From assembly GCA_965223485.1 (NCBI GenBank), contig OZ244993.1, positions 2,356,001-2,420,000 of the forward strand: a stretch of 64,000 nt of DNA. The letters run 5' to 3'. The notes below the pieces were generated by a model, which was not told where the DNA came from, made no database searches, and saw nothing but the letters and a program-made list of their open reading frames with translations. The stretch's first letter is position 1. Each line of letters begins with the position of its first letter. Source of the DNA: VXPQ01 sp965223485. Its GTDB lineage: Bacteria; Bacteroidota; Rhodothermia; Rhodothermales; VXPQ01. Positions 1-9,322 of the stretch are shown piece by piece. A program made the position numbers and the translations under genes.

Positions 1-2
1 CC

Positions 3-1874
3 GTACTTGCCGGCGTACGCCTGAAGCCGTCTTCTCTCGGCGGCATCCGGTTGTCGGGAGAAATGCGCCGCAGGCATGTGGCCTCCTCCTTCGCTGCGTT
101 CGACCGCATCCGCCCGGTCGAATTCGAGCGCCGGTGGAATGTAACGTTCCGGCGTAATCTTGGTGTCGGCAGTCTGTCTGTGGACGAGACGATAGATGAA
201 GGCGATCTTCGATTTGATTTTCTTGAGGATTCGAATGTACGGGGTGAGTTGGGGCGGATCGCGTTGGGGGATGGGTTTGAGGCGGATCGGCGCGCTGCCT
301 ATGTGGCTGTACATGAAGGCGGGTTGCCCCGGCTGGATTACGAGGCGGAGACGATCACCGCCCGTGACTCGGTAGCGGGCGAACAAGGGCGATGGTTCCG
401 GCAATCGGGTTCCATGGAGTATCCGTTTGGCGGCGGGCGGCTGTCGCCGCGCATCGAATTCGAGCACGAGGATCGGATGCAGGAGGCGGTCGGAGCGGAC
501 AGTCTGTTACGTCCGTCGTTTCGATTTCTGGAAGTGCGCCCGGGTCTGGCCTGGAAAGACGGTTCTTTTGGCATGGCGACTTTCGTCGAACGCCGCGTGG
601 AGGACGACTGGATCGCGGGCAGTGTGAAGCCGGCCGCTACTTCATGGACCGGCCGAACGACGTTCGAGTGGCGGCCTTCCTCCGCGCTGGATGCGGAAGG
701 AAGCGTCGGTTTTCGCACGCGGCGGTTCACGGAGCGCTTTCGCATAGAACAGAACAGGCGGAATGCCGAGTCCCTCCTGCTGAAACTCAGTAGCGTGTGG
801 CGGCCATTTTCCCGGTCTATCCAGGCGAATGTGTTGTACGATGGCATGACGGAGCGCTCACCGGTTTTACAGGAGATATACATACGTACCGGTCCCGAGA
901 TCGGGCAATTCGTTTGGGAGGACGGAAACGAGGACGGTCTTGTGCAGGTCGACGAACTGCTTCCGGAACGGTTGCCGAATGAGGGTTCCTACGTGCGAAC
1001 CTACATTCCCTCGGATACGCTTGTCTCCGTAGTGAACGTCCGAAGCCGTATCCGTCTGGAACTGGATCCGCAGCGTTTGTGGGGCCGTTCGGACAGCCGC
1101 TGGAAACGAAGGCTGTCGCATGTTGCGGCACGGACCGTGATCGAAGTGCAGGAGAAAACAAGAGACCCGAACACCACATCCATATACCTGCTGGACCTGA
1201 GCCGATTCCGGAATGCCGACCACACGATGAACGGGCGATTGCGGCTGGGACAAGACATTTTTTTGTTTCGATCCAGTCCGGACTACGGGTTGGATATTTC
1301 CTTAAACCGGCTTCGCAGCCTGAGCGAACTGGCTGCCGGACAGGAGGAACGGTTTGTGGACGGTTGGCGCATGGAGGGACGCTGGCGTCCGGCGCCGAAC
1401 TGGGGGTTACGGGCTGTGGTTGCCGGCGAGCAGGATCGTCTTGCAAGCGACGCCTTTGCTTCGCGCCGCTACGATGTGTCCGGATTCCGCCTGGAGCCGG
1501 AGGTTTCCTATGCTATTTCGGACCGTATACAGGTGATGACCTCTGCCTCATACGGGCGAAAAAAAGACGATTTCGGCGCGCGCAACTCGCAAATCCTGAA
1601 AGCCCCGGCGCAACTCCGGTACACGATCCCCCGGAAGCTTCAGGCGACGTTGCGCGCAGAGGTTGCCCGCGTTCGACTCGATGGCGAGGCCCTCGGTCTG
1701 GCCCGGTTTGAATTAACGGATGGCAGGGGACCCGGCTGGTCGAGCTTGTGGTCTTTCCGTGCCCGGTACACCGTGAACGAATACCTCCGGGCGACCTTTT
1801 CGTACGATGGGCGGGCGCCTGCTGCTGCGCCGGTCATTCATACGATGCAGTTACAGTTGAGCGCATTGTTTTGA
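3..1874 (+). CDS. 3' part of a large outer-membrane beta-barrel-like protein (5' end outside window)
   Basis: The reading frame is open from the left edge, so the gene begins upstream of the window; the TTG at 51 is only the first start-like codon inside it. About 620 residues are visible. They are rich in alternating hydrophobic/aromatic and charged residues typical of amphipathic beta strands (for example FRFLEVRPGLAWKDGSFGMA), and the protein ends in a terminal phenylalanine (QLQLSALF), a usual C-terminal signal for outer-membrane barrel insertion. An acidic segment with the look of a calcium-binding loop (DGNEDGLVQVDELLPERLP, about 290 residues in) is a common element of large surface proteins in this lineage. 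I do not recognise a named family. The 3' end converges on the downstream LRR gene. Location and barrel nature are inferred. Confidence 0.6.
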   Translation, partial: VLAGVRLKPSSLGGIRLSGEMRRRHVASSFAAFDRIRPVEFERRWNVTFRRNLGVGSLSVDETIDEGDLRFDFLEDSNVRGELGRIALGDGFEADRRAAYVAVHEGGLPRLDYEAETITARDSVAGEQGRWFRQSGSMEYPFGGGRLSPRIEFEHEDRMQEAVGADSLLRPSFRFLEVRPGLAWKDGSFGMATFVERRVEDDWIAGSVKPAATSWTGRTTFEWRPSSALDAEGSVGFRTRRFTERFRIEQNRRNAESLLLKLSSVWRPFSRSIQANVLYDGMTERSPVLQEIYIRTGPEIGQFVWEDGNEDGLVQVDELLPERLPNEGSYVRTYIPSDTLVSVVNVRSRIRLELDPQRLWGRSDSRWKRRLSHVAARTVIEVQEKTRDPNTTSIYLLDLSRFRNADHTMNGRLRLGQDIFLFRSSPDYGLDISLNRLRSLSELAAGQEERFVDGWRMEGRWRPAPNWGLRAVVAGEQDRLASDAFASRRYDVSGFRLEPEVSYAISDRIQVMTSASYGRKKDDFGARNSQILKAPAQLRYTIPRKLQATLRAEVARVRLDGEALGLARFELTDGRGPGWSSLWSFRARYTVNEYLRATFSYDGRAPAAAPVIHTMQLQLSALF

Positions 1875-1955
1875 TGGTTTTGATCGGGATGTGGGCAACC
1901 GGAGCATCCGGATGCGCAATTAAAGCATCGATAATCCGTTCCCTGGCTCGCCGTT

Positions 1956-4268
1956 TCACTTGACGAGCATCATGATTTGCACCATGATCTTGTCTTGCGC
2001 CTGCAACCGGTAGACGTACGCACCGCTGGGCAGATCGCCTGCGTCGAAGCGCGTTGCATGATGGCCTGCGGGTTTCAGCTCGTCGACGAGCACCGACACT
2101 TCGTGACCGAGCAGGTCGTACACTGCGAGATGCACCTTGCCCGGCTGCGGCACTGCATATCGTATCGTGGTCTCCGGATTGAACGGATTCGGATAGTTGC
2201 CCCCAAGCGCCACTTCGCTCGGTAGCTCCTCGCTTTCCGTGTTCGTTATGGGAGGCAACGTCACCGTTACTTCTTCGGGCAGCCCTCCGCCATGTTCGTT
2301 CACTGCGCGCACGTGGAAGACGTACTCCAGTCCGTTCGTCAGTCCGGTGACCGTATAGCTGCGGGCGTTCGCTCCGCCAGGGCCGCTTTCCGGGATGTCC
2401 GTATAGTTTGCCGAAGCGCCGCCGCTCTCTTTCTGCCGGTACTCGTAGCCGGTGATGCCCGCTCCGCCGTCATAGCCCGGCGCATCCCAGTGCAACGTGA
2501 CCTGTGCACTGCCTGCAATGGCCTGCAGGTTCTCCGGAGCATCCGCAATCGTGCTCGGTGGCGGCGGCGGTGGTGGTGGCGACGCATTGTCATTGTCGAT
2601 GATCGTAATGTTCCGGTTCCCGATCACCCTGGAGCCGTGAGCGGCTACAACTATGATCGTCTCGGCGCCTTCGTCTACCGTGTCGTTGATCGCCGTGACG
2701 GTCGCTGTGACCGAATCCTGCTTCGCGAGGAGGGTGAGTGTTTCGGACGAAATCGTGTAGTCGGTCCCTTTCGTCGCCGTTCCTCCGGTGAGGTCGAGCG
2801 TGATCGCCTGATCGTGCATGAAGGTGACCCCGTTGACGATCGTCACCGTTACCGTCGATATCCCGTCTTCTGCGATCTCCCCGGGAGCGACAGACAGGGC
2901 GAATGTCGCCGCATCGTTATCCTCCACGATTACACTGGCCGAACCCCCGCTTGTGTCGATTTGGTAGCCAGCGCCTGCCGTGATTGTTGCTGTCACTGTG
3001 CTCGCAGCCTCGGCGACAATATCGTTGTTCGTCTCCATGCTCAGGGTCCCGGTGGATTCGTTCGCCCCAAACGTTACCGAATGTTCCGAAGAAGACGCGT
3101 CTACCAGCATTGCGCCGCTCTCCGTCACATTCACCGCAACCGTCAGCGCCTCCGCTGTGCTTCCCGTCCGGGTCAGTGTGAACGCCGCGTCCACGCCTTC
3201 CGTCACCGAGTCTCCGCCAGTCTTTGCCGCGATCAAAACCTTGACAGGACACGACGGCCATGTAACGCCCGAGTCCGTCAGGATATGCACAGTTGACGGC
3301 AGGTCACAGACACTCTCAGGCAACACTGTCAGTGAGTTGACGCGCAGATCGAGGAGCTCCAAACTCGGCAATCCCTCAAATATTCTTTCATCCACGAAGG
3401 CTGATCCGATCGTGTTATACCCCAGGTCGAGCTTCTTCAGATTCGACAAGCCCTCGAAGATACCCGCTCCGAGGGATTCCGTGCCGAACCCGATATTTCG
3501 CCATTCGTACCGCTGCTCGTACATGTCCAGTTCTTCCAGATTCGATAGTCCCTCGAACATTCCTTTTGGCAGGGTAAGGAAACGATTGGCGCCTATTCTC
3601 AGGGTTCTCAGATTAGTGAGATTTCTGAAAATCCCGGCGGACACATGCTTTACCGACGAGTCGTACTTAAGATTGTTCTTCGTCAGAGTCAGCACCTGCA
3701 GGTTAGCGAGCCCTCTGAAAAAGTCGGGGGTTAGTATTCCTACGCTGCTCAGATTGTTGTTGTCGAAATGCAACGCGTCCAGTTGGTCAAGCACGCTCAG
3801 CGGCACGCCGGCGTCCGCAGGGCCGGATTTGAACCAGTTCGAGGTCAGGATGAGTTTTTTCAGACCTGTAAGCCCGTCGAAATCGCTGTCTGCGAAACGT
3901 GACAAGTTCGCGTCTCTGATATCAAGGGTTTCTACGCCGGTGAGTTGCTCCGTGGTCAGGCTGGCCTCGTACACAGCGTCGACGGATGGAGTCGCATCCG
4001 GATCCGCTTCGGTGCAGGTCGCTGTGGCGCCGTTAACCTCGGCGAGAATCGCCGTACGCACGGCCCCGGTGCGCTTGCAAAACTGCCCGGCATCGATCGG
4101 GGTTTGCGCGTACGCGGGGAAGTCTCCCGCGAGGACGACAGCCGCCAGGGCTACGCAAAAAAGGGCATAACCGACCGCCCTCCCCCGTATTCCGGATCCG
4201 GAAAAACGCCGGCGAGGAACAGCGCCGCGGCTCTTTTTCGTGTCGCCGCCTTCAGCAAGCGTTTTCAT
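1956..4268 (-). CDS. Secreted leucine-rich-repeat / Calx-beta / fibronectin-III protein with C-terminal sorting domain
   Basis: About 770 residues from the ATG at 4268; a GTG 13 codons upstream is possible but neither start has a good ribosome site. After a basic N-terminus, a hydrophobic signal segment (YALFCVALAAVVLAG) ends near AYA-Q. Then come about nine leucine-rich repeats of the bacterial surface type (LSNLKKLDLGYNTI, LPSLELLDLRVNSL), two Calx-beta-like modules each closing with an acidic EDNDA or IDNDN motif, a run of prolines as linker, one fibronectin-III domain (SYTVTGLTNGLEYVFHVRAVNE) and a C-terminal NYPNPFNPETTIRY...LPSGAYVYRL domain ending in VK. That last domain is the type IX secretion/FlgD-like sorting tail of this phylum. 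The likely role is cell-surface adhesion or binding of an unknown ligand. The tail and Fn3 domain closely resemble those of the truncated gene immediately upstream (4368-5291). Confidence 0.85.
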   Translation of the reverse strand: MKTLAEGGDTKKSRGAVPRRRFSGSGIRGRAVGYALFCVALAAVVLAGDFPAYAQTPIDAGQFCKRTGAVRTAILAEVNGATATCTEADPDATPSVDAVYEASLTTEQLTGVETLDIRDANLSRFADSDFDGLTGLKKLILTSNWFKSGPADAGVPLSVLDQLDALHFDNNNLSSVGILTPDFFRGLANLQVLTLTKNNLKYDSSVKHVSAGIFRNLTNLRTLRIGANRFLTLPKGMFEGLSNLEELDMYEQRYEWRNIGFGTESLGAGIFEGLSNLKKLDLGYNTIGSAFVDERIFEGLPSLELLDLRVNSLTVLPESVCDLPSTVHILTDSGVTWPSCPVKVLIAAKTGGDSVTEGVDAAFTLTRTGSTAEALTVAVNVTESGAMLVDASSSEHSVTFGANESTGTLSMETNNDIVAEAASTVTATITAGAGYQIDTSGGSASVIVEDNDAATFALSVAPGEIAEDGISTVTVTIVNGVTFMHDQAITLDLTGGTATKGTDYTISSETLTLLAKQDSVTATVTAINDTVDEGAETIIVVAAHGSRVIGNRNITIIDNDNASPPPPPPPPSTIADAPENLQAIAGSAQVTLHWDAPGYDGGAGITGYEYRQKESGGASANYTDIPESGPGGANARSYTVTGLTNGLEYVFHVRAVNEHGGGLPEEVTVTLPPITNTESEELPSEVALGGNYPNPFNPETTIRYAVPQPGKVHLAVYDLLGHEVSVLVDELKPAGHHATRFDAGDLPSGAYVYRLQAQDKIMVQIMMLVK

Positions 4269-4367
4269 TCGTACGCCATATAATGGAGTTGACAAGCGAA
4301 ACTCCACCCTTGCGCAAATCCGGTGTCGGATATGCGCGCCGTTTTCCGCCTCCCGGAATGCGTTGTT

Positions 4368-5291
4368 CTACTTGACGAGCATCATCGTGCGCATGACGAT
4401 TTTGCCCGGGGCCTCTAGGCGGTAGACGTACGAACCGCTCGGCAGATTGTCCGCATGGAAGCGCACGGTGTGCCTGCCTGCGGGTTTGCGGTTGTCGACG
4501 AGCACGGCCACTTCGCGTCCGAGCAGGTCGTAGACGGCGAGACGAACCTCGCCCGCCTGCGGCAGTTCGTAGCCAATGGATGTCTCCGGATTGAACGGGT
4601 TCGGCCAGTTGCTCAGAAGCGCTACTTCGGTCGGCAATTCCCCACTCTCCGCACTGGTTGTCGTTGAAGGAAGCGTTGCGCTTGCTCTCGCAGGATTTCC
4701 TCCGCAGTTGGCGTTTTCCGCCCGCACCTCGAACGTATACTTCAGCCCGTTCGTCAGGTTCGCGACCGTGTAGCTGCGGGCGCTCGCTCCGCCGGGGATA
4801 TCGTTCCAGCCTACAGGAGCGTCGTAGCCAAAGACCTGGCGGCTCTGTTTGTACCGGTATGAGTAGCCGGTAATATCCGGTCCGACGTTCTTCAGCGACG
4901 CCTCCCATGTCAGTGTCGCCTGCGCGTCGCCTGCGACGGCTCTCAGGTACATCGGCGCATCCGGCGCCGCCGCGCACGGGGCCGACGGCACATTCCCCGC
5001 AGGGGGCGGCGCAACGTCCCCGTCTCCGCCCGTGGGACGGTCGTCCTCCTTGATGGTCAGCGTCCCGGGGAACGGTGCCTTCAACTCCGTGGTGCTGCTC
5101 AACGTCCCCGATACCCTCACCGTCTTGGACCGCCGGGTAACTTCGCTGTTGTCAACCGCCATGATCCGCACGACGCCCGTGCTCGTCGCCGCGCCGGCTG
5201 CGATCTCCAGCGTGGTTCCAGAGAGCGTGAAGTCCCCGGCTACCTTCGCCTTGAACGAAGGACTATGGGTTCTGCGTGTGCGTCTTGACAT
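4368..5291 (-). pseudogene. 5'-truncated secreted Calx-beta/Fn3/sorting-domain protein fused in frame to an IS3-type OrfA start
   Basis: From ATG 5291 the frame encodes about 18 residues, MSRRTRRTHSPSFKAKVA, that match the usual N-terminus of IS3-family OrfA. It then switches abruptly at about 5239 to GDFTLSGTTLEIAAG, an incomplete Calx-beta-like module. A proline/glycine linker, one fibronectin-III domain (SYTVANLTNGLKYTFEVRAEN) and the NWPNPFNPETSIGYELP...LPSGSYVYRL sorting tail follow. There is no signal peptide, so any product would stay in the cytoplasm. I read it as the 3' remnant of a secreted protein like its downstream neighbour, decapitated by IS insertion and deletion. The join keeps the reading frame, so transcription from the IS end could still yield a chimeric protein. 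Confidence 0.75.
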
Positions 5292-5384
5292 GGGTCTCGT
5301 CGGGTTGATTGTATCGGAACAAGGTCGCAACGCTACACCTTAAATTCCGCGAAAATCTGTCCAATCAAACCGAACCACCTCTGA
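5239..5384 (-). mobile_element. IS3-family left-end remnant, inner copy (terminal repeat plus first 18 codons of orfA)
   Basis: Read on the minus strand, the element starts at about 5384 with CAGAGGTGGTTCGGTTTGAT, runs through a short leader and enters orfA at ATG 5291. Homology to the neighbouring copy (5385-5568) stops at about 5239, just after codons for KVA, where Calx-beta coding sequence begins. The outer boundary lies directly against orfA codons of the other copy, so this copy either inserted into the other or was brought beside it by deletion. No orfB or right end is present. Confidence 0.7.
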
Positions 5385-5568
5385 GCTCCGCCAACGCACT
5401 GTCGCCGTGCACGGCGGCGAGGGCTACCTTCGCCTCGGATGAAGGACTGCGGGTTCTGCGTGTTCGTCTTGACATGGGTTTCGTCGGGTTGATCGGCTGG
5501 AAACAAGGTCGCAACATTACACCTTAATTCCCGCGAAAAGCTGTCCAGTCAAACCGAACCGCCTCTGT
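5385..5568 (-). mobile_element. IS3-family left-end remnant, outer copy (terminal repeat plus about 31 codons of orfA)
   Basis: On the minus strand this copy begins near 5568 with CAGAGGCGGTTCGGTTTGAC and repeats the inner copy for about 145 bp with scattered substitutions. Its orfA start encodes MSRRTRRTRSPSSEAKVALA followed by AVHGDSALAEL, the N-terminal helix-turn-helix region of IS3-family transposase OrfA. It is cut at 5384, where the second copy starts. The reading continues a few codons into that copy's end and stops. No other part of a transposase is visible. Confidence 0.75.
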
Positions 5569-5612
5569 GCTGAGCGAAGTGGTTTTAATCATAGTATCCT
5601 ATATTACGAGCT

Positions 5613-6932
5613 ATGGACAAACTTATCATAGAAGGCGGGCATGCGCTCTCCGGCTCCCTGCCGGTGAGCGGCTCCAAGAATACGGCGCTACCGTTGATGG
5701 CGGCGGCGCTTCTTGCGGACGGCGCTTCGGTGCTGTCCCATATTCCCAACCTGCGGGACGTTAAGACCTTTGCGAACGTGTTACGCATCTCCGGAGCCAC
5801 CGTCCGCTTCGACGAGGCCCGGAACGAAATGGCCGTGGACGCAAGCGGGGTAAACTATCCGGAAGCCCCCTACGAACTGGTGAAGAAGATGCGCGCCTCC
5901 TTCTACATGCTTGGGGCGCTGCTGGGGCGCTGCGGTCATGCCCGCGTGTCGCTTCCGGGAGGATGTGCCTGGGGGCCGCGTCCCGTGGATCTGCACCTCA
6001 AAGGTATGGAGGCTTTCGGCGCAGATATTCGCCTCGATCACGGATATGTCGTAGCGGAAGCGAAAGGAGGACGCCTGAACGGGGGGGTATTCCGCATGAA
6101 CCCGTCCAGTGTGGGAGCAACGATCAACCTCTTGTTGGCCTCCGTCACAGCGCAGGGGGCATCCCGGATCGAGAATGCCGCTCGCGAACCGGATGTCGTG
6201 GTGTTCGGAGAGATGCTCCAGGAAATGGGCGCCCATATCAGGGGACTCGGAACGGATACGATCGACATTGAAGGCGTGAGTACCCTGTCTCCAGTGGATT
6301 TTCACAATGCGCCGGACCGCATCGAACTGGGCACATTTATGATCGCCGCGGCCATTGCGGGAAAACCGGGCGAGCCTGTTCGCATGACGAACGCAGCACC
6401 CGAACACCTTGGAGACGCCTTCGTCGACGCGTTTACGCAAACAGGGGCAGGCTACGAGCCGGGGGATGACTATGTGGATGTTACCGCCCCGGACAAACTC
6501 CTGCCTGTATCCATAGAAACCGGCGTATATCCGGGTTTCCCCACTGATTTACAGGCCCAATGGACCGTCCTGCTGGCCCAGGCGTCCGGCAATGCACGTG
6601 TTCGCGACACCGTGTATTACGACCGGTTCAAGCATATCCCCGAGTTGCATCGGATGGGAGCAAACGCCATCGTCGTACAGAACGAGGTGTTTATTGCGGG
6701 AGGAAATGGCCTGCAGGGAGCAACGGTGATGAGCACCGACCTGCGGGCCGGTGTGTCCCTGGTATTGGCCGGCATGGTTGCCGAGGGTGAAACGCATGTG
6801 CTGCGCGTCTATCACCTCGACCGGGGGTATGAGAATCTGGATGGCAAATTGGCCAATGCAGACATCGCCATCCAACGCGTGCAGTACGACGAATTTGCCG
6901 ATCCGTCCATTAAGGAGCCTGTTGCCGGGTAA
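5613..6932 (+). CDS. murA: UDP-N-acetylglucosamine 1-carboxyvinyltransferase
   Basis: MurA transfers enolpyruvate from phosphoenolpyruvate to UDP-N-acetylglucosamine, the first committed cytoplasmic step of peptidoglycan synthesis. The 439-residue protein has the family's usual length and opens with MDKLIIEGGHALSGSLPVSG-SKN, the substrate-binding Lys-Asn start. The active-site cysteine loop is present (LPGGCAWGPRPVDLH, Cys near residue 117), so fosfomycin sensitivity would be expected at that residue. The C-terminal half shows TDLQAQ and the TDLRAG motif. The start ATG is the only good one. It is monocistronic, with IS remnants upstream and a hairpin after the stop. Confidence 0.97.
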   Translation: MDKLIIEGGHALSGSLPVSGSKNTALPLMAAALLADGASVLSHIPNLRDVKTFANVLRISGATVRFDEARNEMAVDASGVNYPEAPYELVKKMRASFYMLGALLGRCGHARVSLPGGCAWGPRPVDLHLKGMEAFGADIRLDHGYVVAEAKGGRLNGGVFRMNPSSVGATINLLLASVTAQGASRIENAAREPDVVVFGEMLQEMGAHIRGLGTDTIDIEGVSTLSPVDFHNAPDRIELGTFMIAAAIAGKPGEPVRMTNAAPEHLGDAFVDAFTQTGAGYEPGDDYVDVTAPDKLLPVSIETGVYPGFPTDLQAQWTVLLAQASGNARVRDTVYYDRFKHIPELHRMGANAIVVQNEVFIAGGNGLQGATVMSTDLRAGVSLVLAGMVAEGETHVLRVYHLDRGYENLDGKLANADIAIQRVQYDEFADPSIKEPVAG

Positions 6933-6956
6933 GCGCAGACACGGACCCTCTCACGA

Positions 6957-6991
6957 GTTTACAACATGGCGACAATGGCCGATTTGTAAAC
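6957..6991. terminator. Hairpin between murA and the convergent TIM-barrel gene
   Basis: Perfect 8-bp inverted repeat GTTTACAA (6957-6964) / TTGTAAAC (6984-6991), with an inner four-pair stem (6967-6970 with 6978-6981, one wobble) and a 7-nt loop. It sits between two convergent genes, where a bidirectional terminator is expected. There is no strong T tract. Confidence 0.4.
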
Positions 6992-7033
6992 CGTGTTCCG
7001 TTCGCCTCCACCTGTTTGCAGGATGTGGAGGCG

Positions 7034-7975
7034 TCACGACGGGAGAAGCACCCGGTCCATGCGACCGGCAATTTCTTCGAGGCGCTCGCGCCCACCCCCT
7101 GGAATTTCTGCTGTGGCCCAGCCGGTATAGCCGATCTCTGTTAGGGTCTTGCGAACGGCAGGCCAGTTGACATCTCCTTCGCCGAGCGGAACGCGGAAAC
7201 CGGCATACATACCTTCCTCATTACGTTTCTGACGGCTGAACTCCTTCACATCCAGCTTGAGAATGCGGTCGCCGAGAATGCGAATCCAGTGCTCCGGCCA
7301 GCCGAACGTGACCACGTTGCCGATATCGAAATACGCCCCGATCCAGTCGCTTTCGAATTCGTCGATGTACCGGGCAAATTCGAGCGGGCTCATCAGGAAA
7401 TTATTCCAGACGTTCTCGATAGCAATGCGGACGCCCAATGACTGGGCCTCCGGAAGGACCTTGCGTATTTCTGCCTGCGACCGCCGCCATGCATCGTCGT
7501 AGGAAACGTTTTCCTGGACGACAGCGGGTACGAGCAATACCGTGGAGGCTCCGTAGGCAGCTGCATCGTTAAGGGCAATGCGGAGCCCCCCCAGCCCTTC
7601 TTCCCGGATAGCGGGGTCCGGATCCGACAGCGTCTTGTTCCAGTGCACCATGTCCACTACGCCGTGAATCGGTAGGCCAACTGTGCGCGAAGCCGCAACC
7701 ACTTCTTCCTGTATCAGGTCATTCGGACTACCCATTTCCACGCCGTCAAATCCCAGCTCCGCAAGCAACATGAATTTGTCTTGAACGGAGCCCTCCACAT
7801 CCACCATATCGTACTTCACTGCCTTGGAGATAGCCAGGTTACGGGATGTACGGGTAGAGGAACGCGTCGCGACACGAGGCGATGCGCCGGCCGTGAAGCC
7901 GGGCATAACGCCTGCAAAACCTGCGACGCCGCCCGAAGCGGCTCCCAGTATGCCCAAAAAATGTCGTCTGTCCAT
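7034..7975 (-). CDS. Tat-exported sugar phosphate isomerase/epimerase-like TIM-barrel protein
   Basis: The 313 residues begin MDRRHFLGILGAASGG, a twin-arginine signal of the short type common on Bacteroidota sugar enzymes. The rest is an AP-endonuclease-2-like TIM barrel of the xylose-isomerase-like superfamily. Probable metal ligands are visible: Glu in IAIENVWNNF (about residue 190), Asp in AYFDIGNVV (about 215) and Glu in TAEIPGGG (about 295). The usual histidine strand appears as LKLDVKEFS. The gene lies just downstream of the Gfo/Idh/MocA gene on the same strand (24-bp gap), so the two probably act together on an oxidised sugar or inositol-like substrate in the envelope. The exact substrate cannot be read from the sequence. 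Confidence 0.8.
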   Translation of the reverse strand: MDRRHFLGILGAASGGVAGFAGVMPGFTAGASPRVATRSSTRTSRNLAISKAVKYDMVDVEGSVQDKFMLLAELGFDGVEMGSPNDLIQEEVVAASRTVGLPIHGVVDMVHWNKTLSDPDPAIREEGLGGLRIALNDAAAYGASTVLLVPAVVQENVSYDDAWRRSQAEIRKVLPEAQSLGVRIAIENVWNNFLMSPLEFARYIDEFESDWIGAYFDIGNVVTFGWPEHWIRILGDRILKLDVKEFSRQKRNEEGMYAGFRVPLGEGDVNWPAVRKTLTEIGYTGWATAEIPGGGRERLEEIAGRMDRVLLPS

Positions 7976-7999
7976 AGTATGTAGCGAGTTGCTATGGTG

Positions 8000-9322
8000 T
8001 TACTCGCCTGCACTGGCGAGGAACGATCGATTGAGACGGGTGCGCCCTGGCGCCGGCACCGGCATGGGAGGCATATCTCCAAAAGCCAACGTGTGTGGTA
8101 CAAGGTCCATATCGGCGGTCAACATATCATCCCAGGTCAGTTGCTGCCCCGTGTAGGCACTCTCGCGTCCGAGGACGGCAATCATCGTACTGTCTGCAAT
8201 CTGACGCGTCTCGTTGACAGGCTCCCCCGCCCGAATGGCTGCAATAAGGTCCGTATGCTCGACGACATAGGCATTGTTGCCTTTTTCAGAGCGGCGGAAA
8301 AGCACGTCCCCGTTGTGCGACCGGATGATCGAGTTGTCGGGATGCAAATCGGCTACCCCTTTCGTGCCCACGATGCGGTTCGTGACACGCCCGCTGGCTC
8401 CCTCGAACTGGCGGCATTTCGCCTCCACGCGAACATCGCCGGGAAAAGCATATTCCACCGAGAAGTGGTCGTAAATGTGTCCGTAGGAAGGATCGACGCG
8501 CGAAAGGCGCCCGCCCATACCGATGGCGCGCTCGGGCACTTGCCCCATAACCCACTGAATGACATCGAGGTTATGCACGAACTGCTCAACAATGTGGTCC
8601 CCTGAAAGCCATGTGAAGTAATACCAGTTCCGGCATTGCCATTCCATATCCGACATGCCGGGAAGGCGTGGACGGAGCCAGATGGGACCCGTCATGTAAT
8701 AGGCATAGGCGCCCGTGATCTCGCCGATCAGCCCCCCATGAATCTCGGCTACCGCGTCCATGAAGCTGGGCTGGCGGCGATAGAGCGTACCCGCCACCAC
8801 GGAAAGTCCCTTCTCGTCGGCCAACGTACCCGCTTCGATGATCGACCGGTATCCGGCCACATCGACCTGTGTGGGTTTTTCCATGAACACATGCTTGCCG
8901 GATTCGACAGCGTAGCGGAACTGCACCGGGCGAAATCCCGGCGGCGTGGCGAGAATTACATAATCCACGTTGCTGTCGATCACGTGCCGGTAGTTGTCGA
9001 AACCGGTGAACGTGCGTTCGTCCGTCACGTTGAGACGGTCGCCGATATGCTCCTGCAAACGTCGCCGGGAATCTTCCAGCCGGTCTTCAAAGAGATCGCC
9101 CATGGCGTACAACTCGACTCCCTCCGCTGCCTCGACGGCATTCACTGCGGCGCCCGTGCCGCGTCCGCCGCACCCGACCAGGCCGACCCGCATGGTGTCC
9201 GACCCTGCCGCCCAGGCAAAATTTCCGGAGCGCATGAGCGCAGAGACGCCCGCTGCTGCTGCCGATGACTGAATGAACCTGCGCCGGGTCAACCCGGTGT
9301 TTCGTGCGTTCGTGTCCCCCAT
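8000..9322 (-). CDS. Tat-exported Gfo/Idh/MocA-family oxidoreductase
   Basis: The 440-residue protein starts with a twin-arginine signal (TRRRFIQSSAAAAGVSAL), followed by a Rossmann NAD(P)-binding fold: MRVGLVGCGGRGTGAA carries the glycine motif, and ILATPPGFRPVQF plus the EKP motif in HVFMEKPTQ are the conserved cofactor/catalytic elements. The C-terminal substrate half includes NWYYFTWLSGDHIVEQFVHN with the usual His region. These enzymes oxidise or reduce sugars and cyclitols, often with a tightly bound cofactor when exported. The start ATG follows AGGAAG at good spacing. It forms a two-gene unit with the downstream TIM-barrel isomerase-like gene. Confidence 0.88.
   Translation of the reverse strand: MGDTNARNTGLTRRRFIQSSAAAAGVSALMRSGNFAWAAGSDTMRVGLVGCGGRGTGAAVNAVEAAEGVELYAMGDLFEDRLEDSRRRLQEHIGDRLNVTDERTFTGFDNYRHVIDSNVDYVILATPPGFRPVQFRYAVESGKHVFMEKPTQVDVAGYRSIIEAGTLADEKGLSVVAGTLYRRQPSFMDAVAEIHGGLIGEITGAYAYYMTGPIWLRPRLPGMSDMEWQCRNWYYFTWLSGDHIVEQFVHNLDVIQWVMGQVPERAIGMGGRLSRVDPSYGHIYDHFSVEYAFPGDVRVEAKCRQFEGASGRVTNRIVGTKGVADLHPDNSIIRSHNGDVLFRRSEKGNNAYVVEHTDLIAAIRAGEPVNETRQIADSTMIAVLGRESAYTGQQLTWDDMLTADMDLVPHTLAFGDMPPMPVPAPGRTRLNRSFLASAGE

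Noticed and set aside
1748..1963. 71-codon ORF with a short hydrophobic lipoprotein-like segment (LIGMWATGASGC)
   Set aside because: Most of it overlaps the upstream gene in another frame, and the part beyond is 29 codons with no ribosome site. It lies in the gap between two convergent genes.
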